Of a stretch of 64,000 nt of DNA, positions 1 to 8,713 are shown piece by piece. A program made the position numbers and the translations under genes. The stretch is from an uncultured Prevotellaceae bacterium (lineage in GTDB: Bacteria > Bacteroidota > Bacteroidia > Bacteroidales > Bacteroidaceae), in NCBI GenBank assembly GCA_902771155.1, contig CACXVS010000020.1, positions 1-64,000 on the forward strand. Reading direction: 5' to 3'. Every line of letters begins with the position of its first letter. Position 1 is the stretch's first letter. Under the pieces are notes generated by a model. It was given only the letters and a program-made list of their open reading frames with translations. It was not told the DNA's origin and did not search any database.

Positions 1-404
1 TCGTTAGGAAACATGAAGCACCGTGCGGTCATCGCGAAGCGCTTGCTACCGAAGGGACGCAAGAATGTTTTCGTTAGGAAACATGAAGCACCGTGCGGTT
101 TATGCCTGAGCCCCTCACATCGCCATGAGAACACTATCGCCAAATTGAGCCCCTTTCCAAGGGGCGGCGCAAGCAGGGATGTAAAAGACCATGGCTCGCC
201 CCGAAGGGGCACAGGCTTTGCGAGCCATACCAAAACTCTGTGAGTGAGCTTAGGCGAGCGAACAGTTAAGTCCCTGCCCTGGAGAGGGCTAAGGGATTTA
301 GGGTTAAGGTCGAAGCCCCTTCTTAGGACAAGAAGGGGTTGGGGTTGATGTGAACATACAGGGCATAGCCCTGCATTAGCGCCCCTTGTTAAGGGGCAGG
401 GGAA
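1..404. repeat. Intergenic modular repeat cluster 1
   Basis: No credible gene is seen. A 29-bp sequence starting tcgttaggaaacatg is present at 1-29 and again at 72-100. The stretch from about 144 to 290 (hairpin-rich, containing ccatggctcgccccgaag) recurs at about 5997-6130 and, inverted, at about 8300-8440. The part at 300-375 is a diverged copy of the agggca-agccct hairpin module found at 3570-3660, 6180-6280, 8050-8230 and 8610-8700. Short ORFs here are translations of the repeat. Confidence 0.75.
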
Positions 405-1463
405 TTAAACCTTCGGTTTGAGGAACTCGAACTCCTCGAGAAGAAAACGCTGTTTGACTGAAAGCCTTGAAGCTTTGAGAGCGTCAAAGCGCTCCTGGAC
501 TTTGGAAAAAAGTTCATCGTCCTTCGCAAGGACAGAAAGAAACATTTGACAGCGAAGCTTCAAAAGACTCGTATCTTGGAGACGGTCAATAGCCTTTCGC
601 AAACGCTGTTCGGCAGGCTCAACATCCTGCTGGAGCTTGAAGGCAGCCAGGTATAAGGGAAGGGCCAACTCGGCCTCCTGAGAGGGAATGAACCCCTTGA
701 CCGCAGAAAGACGGGAAGCCGTGAGTTTCAGTTCATTAAGGAGAAGATAATACTCCTTTTCCTGCTGGTAAGTAGAAGGAATCTCGAAAAGCACCCGTTT
801 CGCCAACCGGAGAAGCTGCTGCTTATCAGACTCCATCTCCTTGCTGGAGAGTCTGGCCTGCACAGGCCTTTCAGACTTCTCAGCAGAAGTACCGGAAGCC
901 ACTTCAACCAGGTCGGGCTCCATCTCTACCGAGGCAAAGAGGATGCCGGGGATGGAAACGACCAACAGCTTCTTGCGCTTGCCTTTCACCCGCATGACAA
1001 TGCCCTCGCGACCATCGTAGAGACCACCATTCACCCGGATCTTGTCGCCGGGGCGCAACTGGATCTCACCGGGACTGAAATAGGTAATCTTCTCACCGGC
1101 CTTCTCGCTGAAGGCAATGAAGTTCTCCATGTCGTGGTCGGACACCGTCAGATAGTCTTCTTTGTTGGTAAAGGTGGATTTGCGCAGGAAAACACTCTCC
1201 TTGCGGAAACGGAAATCGTCTTTCATCTGCTCGACAGGGGCATAGGCCTTGAGAAACACCAGACCGGGAATGGCGGGCACCAGTCGGCGCTCCTTATGTT
1301 CGAGAGACTGACCTCGGGGGGACTTCTGACCTTTCTTGACGCGCTCCTTCACCGTGACCACGTCGTAGCGCAACGGCACAAAGCACTCCTTACCCTCCGT
1401 ACGGAAGGCATCGCGGATCTTCAATTCGTTCTGACGGTTCAGCGAACCAATCGCATACCACAT
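405..1463 (-). CDS. UpxY/NusG-like transcription antiterminator with long C-terminal extension
   Basis: This is a NusG-paralogue antitermination protein of the UpxY/RfaH type, expected to bind RNA polymerase and suppress termination in a specific long operon. The N-terminal NGN domain (about residues 1-125) opens with MWYAI and includes ECFVPLRY; a KOW domain follows at about 136-190 (LRPGDKIRVNGGLYDGREG). Unlike usual family members of about 170-210 residues, it runs to 352 residues, with a predicted helical, charged extension from about 190 to the end. It lies 30 bp after the M48 peptidase gene on the same strand. Its target operon is not obvious: downstream there is only repeat sequence up to the window edge. 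The family call is firm; the role of the extension is unknown. Confidence 0.85.
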   Translation of the reverse strand: MWYAIGSLNRQNELKIRDAFRTEGKECFVPLRYDVVTVKERVKKGQKSPRGQSLEHKERRLVPAIPGLVFLKAYAPVEQMKDDFRFRKESVFLRKSTFTNKEDYLTVSDHDMENFIAFSEKAGEKITYFSPGEIQLRPGDKIRVNGGLYDGREGIVMRVKGKRKKLLVVSIPGILFASVEMEPDLVEVASGTSAEKSERPVQARLSSKEMESDKQQLLRLAKRVLFEIPSTYQQEKEYYLLLNELKLTASRLSAVKGFIPSQEAELALPLYLAAFKLQQDVEPAEQRLRKAIDRLQDTSLLKLRCQMFLSVLAKDDELFSKVQERFDALKASRLSVKQRFLLEEFEFLKPKV

Positions 1464-1493
1464 CTTAAAGGTAAAAAGGTAAAAAGGTAAAAA
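1464..1493 (-). repeat. Three tandem copies of TTTTTACC
   Basis: Read on the minus strand, the spacer between the M48 peptidase gene and the NusG-like gene consists mostly of the 8-mer TTTTTACC repeated three times just before the start codon. No normal purine-rich ribosome-binding site is visible in it. Confidence 0.7.
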
Positions 1494-2405
1494 TTATTTC
1501 TTTTTGACAGTCTTTGATGTGGATTTTATGGTGCTCTTCTTGGCAGCAGTCTTCGTACCGGCCTTCTGGGTGGTCGGGACAGCCTGCGTCTGACGGGGCT
1601 TGTAATACTTCATGGCTTCGGGCATCCATCCCTGAATCTGCTGCACACGGGTGGCATCAGAGGGGTGATCGCTCAGGAACTCGGAGGTGTTCTGGTTCTG
1701 ATTCAACGAGGCCATGCGCTGCCAGAAGGTCAAAGCAGCCTGGGGATTATAACCGGCCATGGCGGCAAAGATAAGTCCGATATGGTCGGCCTCGCTCTCA
1801 TGACTGCGGGAATACTTCAGATTGGCGAAGTTAAGGCCTGTGGCGGCAATGGCCTGACCGATAGACACGGCAGTGTTGCCTATGCCCAGCATACCTGCCA
1901 GAGCACCTAAGGTCTGCACACCGTACTGCTGTTTCATCTGGGTGCTCATCTGCTCGGCTGAATGGCGCGCTACGGCATGGGCTATCTCATGACCAAGGAC
2001 AATGGCCAAGGATGCCTCGTCTTGCGTGACGGGCAGGATACCTTCATAGACACAGATGAGTCCGCCGGGCATGCACCAGGCATTGACCTGCTTGTCTTGC
2101 ACCAGATTGAACTGCCAGTTGTAATACTGCAAATCATTTGACAATCCTGCTGCCTTGAGATAGGAGGTTACAGCATTGGCAAGGTTCTGCCCCACCCGCT
2201 TCACCATGGCGGTATTGGCCGCATTGGTGGAGAGCTTAGCGGTCTTCATAAACTCCTGATACTGTTGGGTGGAGAGACTAAGGATGTCGCCATCACTGAC
2301 CATCAGGGACTGCTGGCGCCCTGTAATGGGCACTGTATTCGTGGATCCACAACTGACGAGAACGGCAGAAATCACTGCCAGGATAAGGACTTTCACATTT
2401 CTCAT
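1494..2405 (-). CDS. M48 family zinc metallopeptidase, lipoprotein
   Basis: This is a predicted membrane-anchored zinc endopeptidase of the M48 (Ste24/BepA-like) family, probably working on envelope proteins. The start at 2405 is chosen because it gives a lipoprotein signal: MRNVKVLILA, a hydrophobic stretch, and lipobox LVSC with Cys19. An upstream in-frame start would add 19 unlikely residues. The zinc motif HEIAH lies at residues 139-143, and the third ligand is probably the Glu in ESEADHIGL. The C-terminus is a Lys/Thr-rich tail (KKSTIKSTSKTVKKK). It precedes the NusG-like gene by 30 bp and is likely cotranscribed with it. The family is certain; the substrate is not known. Confidence 0.9.
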   Translation of the reverse strand: MRNVKVLILAVISAVLVSCGSTNTVPITGRQQSLMVSDGDILSLSTQQYQEFMKTAKLSTNAANTAMVKRVGQNLANAVTSYLKAAGLSNDLQYYNWQFNLVQDKQVNAWCMPGGLICVYEGILPVTQDEASLAIVLGHEIAHAVARHSAEQMSTQMKQQYGVQTLGALAGMLGIGNTAVSIGQAIAATGLNFANLKYSRSHESEADHIGLIFAAMAGYNPQAALTFWQRMASLNQNQNTSEFLSDHPSDATRVQQIQGWMPEAMKYYKPRQTQAVPTTQKAGTKTAAKKSTIKSTSKTVKKK

Positions 2406-2471
2406 ATCGCACTTGTTTTGGTTTCTTTGTGCAAAGTAAACAAAAAAAAACGAAACGAGCAAATTTTAACC

Positions 2472-2506
2472 AAAAAAAATGGAGACCTCCTTCACAGGAG
2501 GCCCCC
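2472..2506 (-). terminator. Rho-independent terminator after the small secreted protein gene
   Basis: On the minus strand a GGCCTCC/GGAGGTC stem (2497-2503 with 2484-2490, one G-U pair) with a 6-nt loop is followed by eight Ts at 2472-2479. It lies about 35 bp past the stop of the gene at 2541-2903. Confidence 0.8.
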
Positions 2507-2540
2507 ACAGAAACCAATTAAAAACTTTTACATTACAAAC

Positions 2541-2903
2541 TTACTTGTTCAGGCCACGGTTGTTCATCGTGGTGTTGAGCAGCATGAGATACGTACGCAT
2601 CTGCTTGTCGTTGAGCACATAGCGCATCCACTTCACATCGTTGTCGATGGCACGGGCCACCATGCGCTCACGGTCTGCGTTGCTGTACTGGGCAGCAAAC
2701 ATCAGCTCTGAAGCGAATGTGTGGTGAATATCTGCTACGGCCTCTTTCTGATCATCAGCCAACTCCAGTGCCTTAGAGAGCTTATTCATATTGACATTCA
2801 ACTCGTAAGCCTCTACGTTGTTTACACTGCTTGCAGTCTCACCTTCAGCGAATGCGGTTGTCATACTCAGCATTGCCACTAATGTCAAAATCATCTTTTT
2901 CAT
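2541..2903 (-). CDS. Small secreted helical protein, function unknown
   Basis: This 120-residue protein has a clear Sec signal peptide (MKKMILTLVAMLSMTTAFA, cleavage after AFA) and a mature part rich in Ala, Leu, Asn and charged residues, predicted to be helical. I recognise no enzymatic motif. A region with DDQKEAVADIHHTFASE and ending in LLNTTMNNRGLNK resembles short exported proteins seen in Prevotella and Bacteroides, but no function is known to me. The gene is monocistronic: it has its own promoter at 3041-3048, a leader of about 130 nt with hairpins, and a strong terminator at 2472-2506, which suggests substantial expression. Confidence 0.75.
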   Translation of the reverse strand: MKKMILTLVAMLSMTTAFAEGETASSVNNVEAYELNVNMNKLSKALELADDQKEAVADIHHTFASELMFAAQYSNADRERMVARAIDNDVKWMRYVLNDKQMRTYLMLLNTTMNNRGLNK

Positions 2904-3040
2904 CTTTTTACCCTTTCTTTTCTTTACTCAGAGAAGTGTGTGAAGCTCCTCCTACGTTAATAATGTTGTTATCCTTTTGCGGCCCTTTGGGTTTTAGCCG
3001 CCTTCCCGTTTCCGGGACGTCTTTATTACTTTTGACGCTG

Positions 3041-3048
3041 CAAAGGTA
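3041..3048 (-). promoter_or_regulatory. -7 box TACCTTTG for the small secreted protein gene
   Basis: TACCTTTG on the minus strand predicts a start near 3034 and a leader of about 130 nt. The leader contains a CCCGGAAACGGG hairpin (about 3004-3018) and a GCGGC...GCCGC hairpin (about 2980-3002). Confidence 0.65.
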
Positions 3049-3212
3049 CGGCGATTTTCGCAACAAAACAAGAATTTTATCTAATTGTGTGCGATAACAG
3101 CCCACATTTTTGACCTGAATCAAAAATTTGTTGCGTAAACGTGATTTAGGTCAAGGATCCTTATTATTTGTAGGTAATACTAGGTTAAGACTCGGGCATA
3201 AGCCCTCGAAAA

Positions 3213-3670
3213 AGTCCTGAGCTCAGGGGCCGGCTGCAAGATTTTCCAAATCACTCAATGAACTCGCTTTGCTCAAACAGCATTTCGTATTTCGTTGCTC
3301 AGATTGCTCTCCTGCAATCTGAGACTCAATGTTGATTCAGAAAATCTCACACCCTCTAAAGACCCCTTCATGCGGAATATTTTCGAGCCCTGATGCCTGA
3401 GCCCCTCACATCGCCATTAAAATACCATCGTAACAATATCTGCCCCATATATCGCGGTAGCCGAAAATACAAAAATCGACCTTTGATGGTCGATTTTACC
3501 TTAATGAGCTCTGAAAATTGGCGGTCGCCCGCAATTTTCAGTTAAGCCCCTTGCCAAAGATTGGCGAGGGTGGGATAGATGTGATAGTGCAGGGCAACGC
3601 CCTGCTAAAGGGGTTTGGGGGTATCCCCCAGCAGGCGAAGCCTGCAAAAAAGGGGTTTTTAGGGGAAAAA
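3213..3670. repeat. Intergenic modular repeat cluster 2
   Basis: There is no gene between the promoter at 3048 and the SlyD promoter. About 3217-3392 (containing ccaaatcactcaatgaactc and gcggaatattttcg) matches about 5741-5912. About 3453-3570 matches 8498-8611 nearly base for base; it carries two hairpins, aaaatcgacc/ggtcgatttt and ctgaaaattg/caattttcag. About 3571-3660 is the agggca-agccct module. These are multi-copy extragenic elements. Confidence 0.8.
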
Positions 3671-3704
3671 TCCCCTAAAATTAGGTCAATTAAAAATATT
3701 TGCG

Positions 3705-3712
3705 TACCTTTG
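3705..3712 (+). promoter_or_regulatory. -7 box TACCTTTG for slyD
   Basis: TACCTTTG lies 29 bp before the slyD start, immediately downstream of repeat cluster 2. It is a good match to the Bacteroidetes housekeeping consensus. Confidence 0.7.
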
Positions 3713-3741
3713 TGCCGCAATTATATATTATAAATAAGGTA

Positions 3742-4302
3742 ATGGAAAAGAATAATAGATTCCTGTCCGTGGTTTACGAACTGTACAGCGTGAAGGACGG
3801 GGAGAAGAACCTGGAGGAGCAGACAGGGGAGGAACGCCCCTTCGAGTTAATAACCGGTTTTGGAATAGCCCTCGATGCTTTCGAAAACAACCTGATGAGC
3901 GTGGCTAAGGGCGAAAACTTCGACTTTACACTGCAACCCGAGGAGGCTTTCGGAGCCTATGAACCCGCTGGGGTTCATAAGGTGGACCGCGATATGTTTA
4001 TGGTGGATGGCAAATTCGACAGCGAACATATCTTCGAGGGGGCTGTGATCACCCTGATGGACCATGAGGACCACCGTTTTATGGCTCAGGTGAAAAAGGT
4101 GGAAAACGACGGAGTTACCCTCGACACGAACCACCCGTTGGCTGGCAAAGCCCTGAACTTCGTGGGAAAAATGATAGAAAACCGCGAGGCTACTGAGGAA
4201 GAGGTGCAGCATCTGATCAAAAAGCTCACCGGCGGCTGCAAAGGCTGTCATGGGGGCTGCGATAAAGAGGGCTGCAGCGAGGGCTGCGGAGGATGCGGGT
4301 GA
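3742..4302 (+). CDS. slyD: FKBP-type peptidyl-prolyl isomerase, SlyD-like
   Basis: This is a cytoplasmic prolyl isomerase/chaperone of the SlyD branch of FKBPs. The start at 3742 (MEKNNRFLSVVYELY) is preferred over an upstream in-frame ATG because the latter lies within the promoter. The protein has 186 residues. The split FKBP domain with its inserted flap is visible (FELITGFGIALDAFE, then LQPEEAFGAYE, then HPLAGKALNFVGKM). The last 22 residues are a Gly/Cys/His-rich tail (GGCKGCHGGCDKEGC and on), the expected metal-binding end of SlyD, which in E. coli binds nickel. Chorismate synthase follows after 34 bp and may be cotranscribed. Confidence 0.9.
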   Translation: MEKNNRFLSVVYELYSVKDGEKNLEEQTGEERPFELITGFGIALDAFENNLMSVAKGENFDFTLQPEEAFGAYEPAGVHKVDRDMFMVDGKFDSEHIFEGAVITLMDHEDHRFMAQVKKVENDGVTLDTNHPLAGKALNFVGKMIENREATEEEVQHLIKKLTGGCKGCHGGCDKEGCSEGCGGCG

Positions 4303-4336
4303 GTGTTTAGTGTTGAGTGTTTAGAGCGGAGAGGTG

Positions 4337-5419
4337 ATGAATACGTTTGGGAATATATTCAGGCTGACGACCTTTGGCGAAAGCCATGGTGAGGCCATTG
4401 GAGGCGTGATAGACGGTATGCCCCCGGGCATTGACATTGACGTGGATTTCATCCAACAGGAACTGAACCGCAGACGACCCGGACAGAGTGCACTCACCAC
4501 ATCGCGACAGGAAGCTGACCAAGTGGAACTGCTCAGTGGGGTGTTTGAAGGGAAATCTACAGGCTGTCCCATCGGGTTTATCGTGCGCAACACCAACCAG
4601 CACTCGCAGGATTACGACAACATGCGCGACTTGTTCAGACCCTCGCATGCCGACTATACCTATCAGGAGAAATATGGCATCAGAGACCATCGTGGCGGAG
4701 GAAGGTCTTCAGCCCGTATCACCATCAGCCGGTGTGTGGGTGGGGCTCTGGCCAAAATGGTATTGCACCAGTTGGGCATCAGCATTCAGGCCTATACCTC
4801 GCAGGTGGGGACTATCGCTCTGGACCGCGACTATCAGCGTTATGACCTTAACTTGACTGACACGAACCCCGTGCGCTGTCCGGATCCTGAAAAGGCTGCA
4901 CAGATGGAACAGCTGATACTGAAAGTGAAACAGGAGGGTGACACCATCGGTGGTGTGATCACCTGTGTCATAAAGGGGTGTCCAGCAGGCATCGGTGAAC
5001 CGGAATTCGGTAAGCTCCATGCGGCCTTAGGCAGTGCCATGCTGAGTATCAATGCCGTGAAGGGCTTTGAATATGGAGAGGGTTTTGAGGGTGTCACTGC
5101 CCGGGGCTCTGAACAAAACGATATTTTTATCCCATGGAATCCTGCTCCGAGCGGAATCACTACCACTACCAACCACAGCGGAGGTATTCAAGGGGGCATC
5201 TCTAACGGAAAGGACATCTACTTCCGTGTGGCCTTCAAACCGGTAGCTACCATCCTCCAGAAACAGAACACCGTGGATAAGCAGGGCCGAGCCACCACGC
5301 TGACTGCCAAAGGCAGGCACGACCCGTGTGTTTTGCCAAGGGCTGTTCCTGTGGTAGAGGCCATGGCTGCTATGACTATTTTAGACTATATTTTACTGAA
5401 TAACTCAGTTAATTTATAG
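4337..5419 (+). CDS. aroC: Chorismate synthase
   Basis: This enzyme catalyses the last shikimate-pathway step, 5-enolpyruvylshikimate-3-phosphate to chorismate, using reduced FMN. The 360-residue protein matches family length and shows the N-terminal signature MNTFGN...[16 protein letters not shown], the segment around EYGEGF, and the C-terminal [21 protein letters not shown] at 4337 is used; a GTG one codon earlier is possible. It follows slyD by 34 bp and is followed by a repeat-rich non-coding stretch. There is nothing anomalous. Confidence 0.97.
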   Translation: MNTFGNIFRLTTFGESHGEAIGGVIDGMPPGIDIDVDFIQQELNRRRPGQSALTTSRQEADQVELLSGVFEGKSTGCPIGFIVRNTNQHSQDYDNMRDLFRPSHADYTYQEKYGIRDHRGGGRSSARITISRCVGGALAKMVLHQLGISIQAYTSQVGTIALDRDYQRYDLNLTDTNPVRCPDPEKAAQMEQLILKVKQEGDTIGGVITCVIKGCPAGIGEPEFGKLHAALGSAMLSINAVKGFEYGEGFEGVTARGSEQNDIFIPWNPAPSGITTTTNHSGGIQGGISNGKDIYFRVAFKPVATILQKQNTVDKQGRATTLTAKGRHDPCVLPRAVPVVEAMAAMTILDYILLNNSVNL

Positions 5420-5455
5420 AAAAAGCAACTTTAGGTTTAAAAAATGTTATAGATA

Positions 5456-5487
5456 TTTGGAGGTTCAAAAAAAATATAGTATATTTG
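5456..5487 (+). promoter_or_regulatory. Strong consensus promoter with no protein gene downstream
   Basis: TTTG at 5456-5459 and TATATTTG at 5480-5487 are separated by exactly 20 bp, the ideal Bacteroidetes arrangement. It starts 37 bp after the aroC stop, and no ORF of merit follows; a terminator lies about 70 bp downstream. Confidence 0.7.
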
Positions 5488-5493
5488 CAATCG

Positions 5494-5587
5494 CATTTAA
5501 GGGTTTGTGAAAATCCTTCATGCTTTAGTTAAGTCTAGTTTAGTTTTTGTGTTGGTTGAGGGAGAGCGATTGCTCTCCCTCATTTTT
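5494..5587 (+). ncRNA. Candidate small RNA of about 94 nt
   Basis: A predicted transcript runs from the promoter at 5456-5487 to a perfect 10-bp terminator hairpin: gagggagagc at 5558-5567, loop gatt, gctctccctc at 5572-5581, then five Ts. Near the 5' end aagggttt and aaaatcctt can form a second hairpin (one G-U pair). The only ORF inside is a two-codon ATG-CTT-TAG. I recognise no known RNA family. The call rests on promoter and terminator alone. Confidence 0.5.
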
Positions 5588-5734
5588 GAAACTCCTACTT
5601 ATGCCCAGTATGGGCGTTGTTTTGCAGGGTTCCCCTGCAATCCTCCATCATCCCCAGCTGGGGGCTTGCCCCCAGACCCTATTCTTCATTTTCTTTCTGG
5701 TCGCCAGAAAGAAAACCGAAGCAAAAGAAAGAAC

Positions 5735-6285
5735 ACAAAACGTCCTGAGCTCGGAGGCCGACTGCATATTTTTCCAAATCACTCAATGAACTCGCTACGC
5801 TCAAACAGCATTTCGTATTTCGTTGCTCAGATTGCTCACCTGCAATCTGAGACTCAATGTTGATTCAGAAAAATCTACAGTCTCTAAAGACCTCCTCGTG
5901 CGGAATATTTTCGTTAAAACATGACGCACTGTGCGGTAATCGCGAAGCGCCCTTATGCCCGAGCCCCTCACATCGCCATTAGAACACCATCCTAATATTG
6001 AGCCCCTTTTCAAGGGGCGGCATAAGCAGGGATGTAAAAGACCATGGCTCGCCCCGAAGGGGCACAGGCTTTGCGAGCCATACCAAAACTCTGTGAGTGA
6101 GCCCAGGCGAGCGAGCAGTTAAGTCCTTTTCCAACGATTGGAAAAGGGTTTGGAAAAAGGTTCGAAGCCCTTTCTTAGGACAAGAAAGGGTTGGGATAGA
6201 TGTGATAGTGCAGGGCAACGCCCTGCTAAAAAGGGGTTTGGGGGTATCCCCCAGCAGGCAAAGCCTGCATAAAGGGGTTATAGGG
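5735..6285. repeat. Intergenic modular repeat cluster 3
   Basis: About 5741-5912 is a second copy of the module at 3217-3392. About 5905-6000 matches the start of the window (cgcactgtgcggt, gagcccctcacatcgccat). About 5997-6130 matches 144-290. About 6157-6280 carries the rearranged agggca-agccct module with gtatcccccagcagg. Apparent ORFs in either strand are repeat translations. Confidence 0.8.
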
Positions 6286-6286
6286 G

Positions 6287-7192
6287 TTAGAGAACCCCTA
6301 TAATGTCTTGGACTGAGGAATAGCTGTGGGAGTCGAGCCAATGGTTAAGACCATCGCGGACTTTAATGGAGATGGCCGGATCCAGGAAATTGGCAGTGCC
6401 AATTTCTATGGCTGTGGCCCCAGCCATAAGAAACTCTATCGCATCAGCGGCACAAGAAATGCCTCCTAAGCCTATGACAGGAATAGACACAGCCCGGGCT
6501 ACCTGATACACCATGCGCAAAGCCACAGGTTTGACAGCAGGACCAGAAAGGCCTCCCGTGCCTATCGACAACACCTTACAACGCTTCTCGATATCAATCG
6601 CCATACCCATGAGCGTGTTGATAAGAGATACACTGTCGGCTCCCTCTGCCTCGACAGCCCGCGCAATCTCAGCAATGTCCGTGACATTGGGCGAGAGCTT
6701 TACAATGAGTGTCTTATGATAGGTCTGGCGCACGGCCTTGACCACACTCGACGCTCCGGCACAGGTCACTCCAAAGGCCATACCACCGTCTTTCACATTC
6801 GGACAAGAGATATTCAGCTCTATCGCCGGAATGCGCTCCAAGGCATCAATCCGCGCTGCACACTCGGCATAATCCTCTGGCGAAGAACCACTGACATTCA
6901 CAATCATGTTGGTATCGATGTCCTTGATCTGCGGATAGATATGCTCACAGAAATAATCGACTCCCTTGTTCTGAAGTCCCACACAATTGAGCATGCCACT
7001 GGCTGTCTCGGCCATGCGGGGATAATCGTTGCCCTCGCGGGGCTTCAACGTGGTACCCTTCACAATGATGCCACCAATGCCGTCTAACGGCATGAAATCG
7101 GCAAACTCGAGACCATAACCAAACGTGCCCGAAGCCGTCATCACGGGGTTTTTCAACTCCAAATCACCTATCTTAACGCGTAAATCTGCCAT
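6287..7192 (-). CDS. pyrD: Dihydroorotate dehydrogenase B, catalytic subunit
   Basis: This is the FMN-containing catalytic subunit of the class 1B dihydroorotate dehydrogenase of de novo pyrimidine synthesis, working with PyrK to pass electrons to NAD+. The start at 7192 gives [20 protein letters not shown], the usual family beginning (301 residues). An alternative ATG at 7219 overlaps the pyrK stop as ATGA and would add nine residues. The class 1 active-site cysteine is in [30 protein letters not shown] and AIEIGTANF at the C-terminal phosphate-binding end are present. It is directly downstream of pyrK. Confidence 0.95.
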   Translation of the reverse strand: MADLRVKIGDLELKNPVMTASGTFGYGLEFADFMPLDGIGGIIVKGTTLKPREGNDYPRMAETASGMLNCVGLQNKGVDYFCEHIYPQIKDIDTNMIVNVSGSSPEDYAECAARIDALERIPAIELNISCPNVKDGGMAFGVTCAGASSVVKAVRQTYHKTLIVKLSPNVTDIAEIARAVEAEGADSVSLINTLMGMAIDIEKRCKVLSIGTGGLSGPAVKPVALRMVYQVARAVSIPVIGLGGISCAADAIEFLMAGATAIEIGTANFLDPAISIKVRDGLNHWLDSHSYSSVQDIIGVL

Positions 7193-7215
7193 AACTTTCT
7201 TTTTTAAACCTTCCA

Positions 7216-7986
7216 TCATGTCCAAAGCAGGCGCTGGACATCAAACACCGGACCGTCCTTGCACACACACAGGTTGCCATCGACAGTCTTCTCCACACAA
7301 CAGAGACAGGCTCCCAGGCCACAGGCCATCATATTCTCGAGCGACACCTCGCAGGACACACCATTGGTCTGGGCATAGCGCGCCACAGCCTTCATCATGG
7401 GCGTGGGACCACAAGTGGAAATGCGGTCAAAATGCTCATCCTGTAGGATGGAATGGTTTGTCACAAAGCCTTTCTCACCCTCAGAACCGTCCTCGGTCGT
7501 CATATACACGCGCCCGTACCTTTTAAATATATCGAGCATCAACAGGTCTTTCGAAGTGCGTGCACCCAACAGGAACGTTGGCTCAACCCCCGCTTTCTGC
7601 ATCTCTGCACCCATATAGAGCAAGGGAGCCACTCCTACTCCACCACCTACCAGCAGCACCTTCTCACCAGTCCTGGCGGGGGTAAAGCCATTGCCTAAAG
7701 GCAAGACACAGTTTAGCAGGTCGCCAGGTCGTAAACCGGCCATGTGACGCGTGCCTTCACCCACTGTTGCCACTAAGAGCCAGAGTTGATTCTGGGCTCT
7801 ATCCACGAAATTGATGGATATCGGGCGCCTTAGGAATGTAGATGGAGAGCCATCGACACGGACTTCGACAAACTGGCCGGGGAGCATCTCGGGGAGGGGC
7901 TCAATGCCTGTCAGTTTGATCAGGACATACCGTTCATGTAGGTGTTCGACACCTACAACCTGCAAATCTAATATGTATTTTTTCAT
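7216..7986 (-). CDS. pyrK: Dihydroorotate dehydrogenase B, electron-transfer subunit
   Basis: This is the FAD and [2Fe-2S] subunit that couples PyrD to NAD+. In the 256-residue protein the flavin motif RRPISIN (near residue 62), the NAD-binding [10 protein letters not shown], and a C-terminal iron-sulfur cluster motif are visible: Cys222, Cys227, Cys230 and Cys242 in the C-X4-C-X2-C-X11-C pattern of PyrK. It is the first gene of the pyrK-pyrD operon, with a -7 box 21 bp upstream. Conserved gene pairing supports the call. Confidence 0.95.
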   Translation of the reverse strand: MKKYILDLQVVGVEHLHERYVLIKLTGIEPLPEMLPGQFVEVRVDGSPSTFLRRPISINFVDRAQNQLWLLVATVGEGTRHMAGLRPGDLLNCVLPLGNGFTPARTGEKVLLVGGGVGVAPLLYMGAEMQKAGVEPTFLLGARTSKDLLMLDIFKRYGRVYMTTEDGSEGEKGFVTNHSILQDEHFDRISTCGPTPMMKAVARYAQTNGVSCEVSLENMMACGLGACLCCVEKTVDGNLCVCKDGPVFDVQRLLWT

Positions 7987-8006
7987 TTAATATCTTATTT
8001 TGAGCG

Positions 8007-8014
8007 CAAAATTA
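8007..8014 (-). promoter_or_regulatory. -7 box TAATTTTG for pyrK-pyrD
   Basis: TAATTTTG on the minus strand ends 21 bp before the pyrK start codon. Confidence 0.6.
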
Positions 8015-8049
8015 AGAAAAATCGAGCAAAACTCAAAATAAAATCGTTT

Positions 8050-8445
8050 CTTTTTGCAGGGCGTTGCCCTGCATACCATCTGGGGGATACCCCCAAACCC
8101 CTTTAAGCAGGGCGTTGCCCTGCACTATCACATCAACCCCTGCTGGGGGCTTGCCCCCCAGGTCCCTTAGCAGGGCGCTGCCCTGCACTATCACATTAAC
8201 CCCTGCTGGGGGCTCGCCCCCAGACCCCAATCTGTCCTTTTCTTCGGCGCGAAGAAAAGAACTAAAAGAAGCATCCACCTATCCTAAATCCTTCCCTATA
8301 TGGAAGGACTTAACTGTTCGCTCGCCTAATCTCTCTCACAGAGTTTTGGTATGGCTCGCAAAGCCTGTGCCCCTTCGGGGCGAGCCATGCGTTTTTTACA
8401 TCCCTGCTTTCGCCGCCCCTTGGAAAGGGGCTCAATTTGGCGACG
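8050..8445. repeat. Intergenic modular repeat cluster 4, inverted orientation
   Basis: This block holds three successive copies of the agggcgttgccct hairpin module (about 8056-8085, 8107-8140, 8170-8205), in the orientation opposite to clusters 1-3, followed by an inverted copy of the 144-290 module (about 8300-8440). No gene is supported. Confidence 0.8.
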
Positions 8446-8497
8446 GCTCAATAGTTCAATGGTAATTGGGACAACTCAACTATCATAATTAACAATG

Positions 8498-8710
8498 CGG
8501 TAGCCGAAAGTACCAAAATCGACCTTTGATGGTCGATTTTACCTTAATGAGCTCTGAAAATTGGCGGTCGCCCGCAATTTTCAGTTAAGCCCCTTGCCAA
8601 AGATTGGCGAGGGAGATGTGATAGTGCAGGGCAAAGCCCTGCTAAAATGGAGCTTGGGGCAAGCCCCCAGCTGGGGTTGAGGTGATGGTGCAGGGGAACC
8701 CTGCTTTAAA
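8498..8710. repeat. Intergenic modular repeat cluster 5
   Basis: Bases 8498-8611 duplicate 3453-3570, with the same two perfect hairpins around tttgat and the aaaattg/caatttt stem. Bases 8612-8705 carry a further variant of the agggca-agccct module, abutting the stop of the XRE-family gene. Confidence 0.8.
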
Positions 8711-8713
8711 CCT

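Noticed and set aside
5507..5863. ORF in the aroC-pyrD gap
   Set aside because: It begins inside the candidate small RNA, reads through its terminator and continues into repeat modules; no RBS or homology.
8064..8465. 133-residue ORF between pyrK and the XRE gene
   Set aside because: It is a translation of the intergenic repeat modules (repeated TPAGG-type segments), present in several copies.
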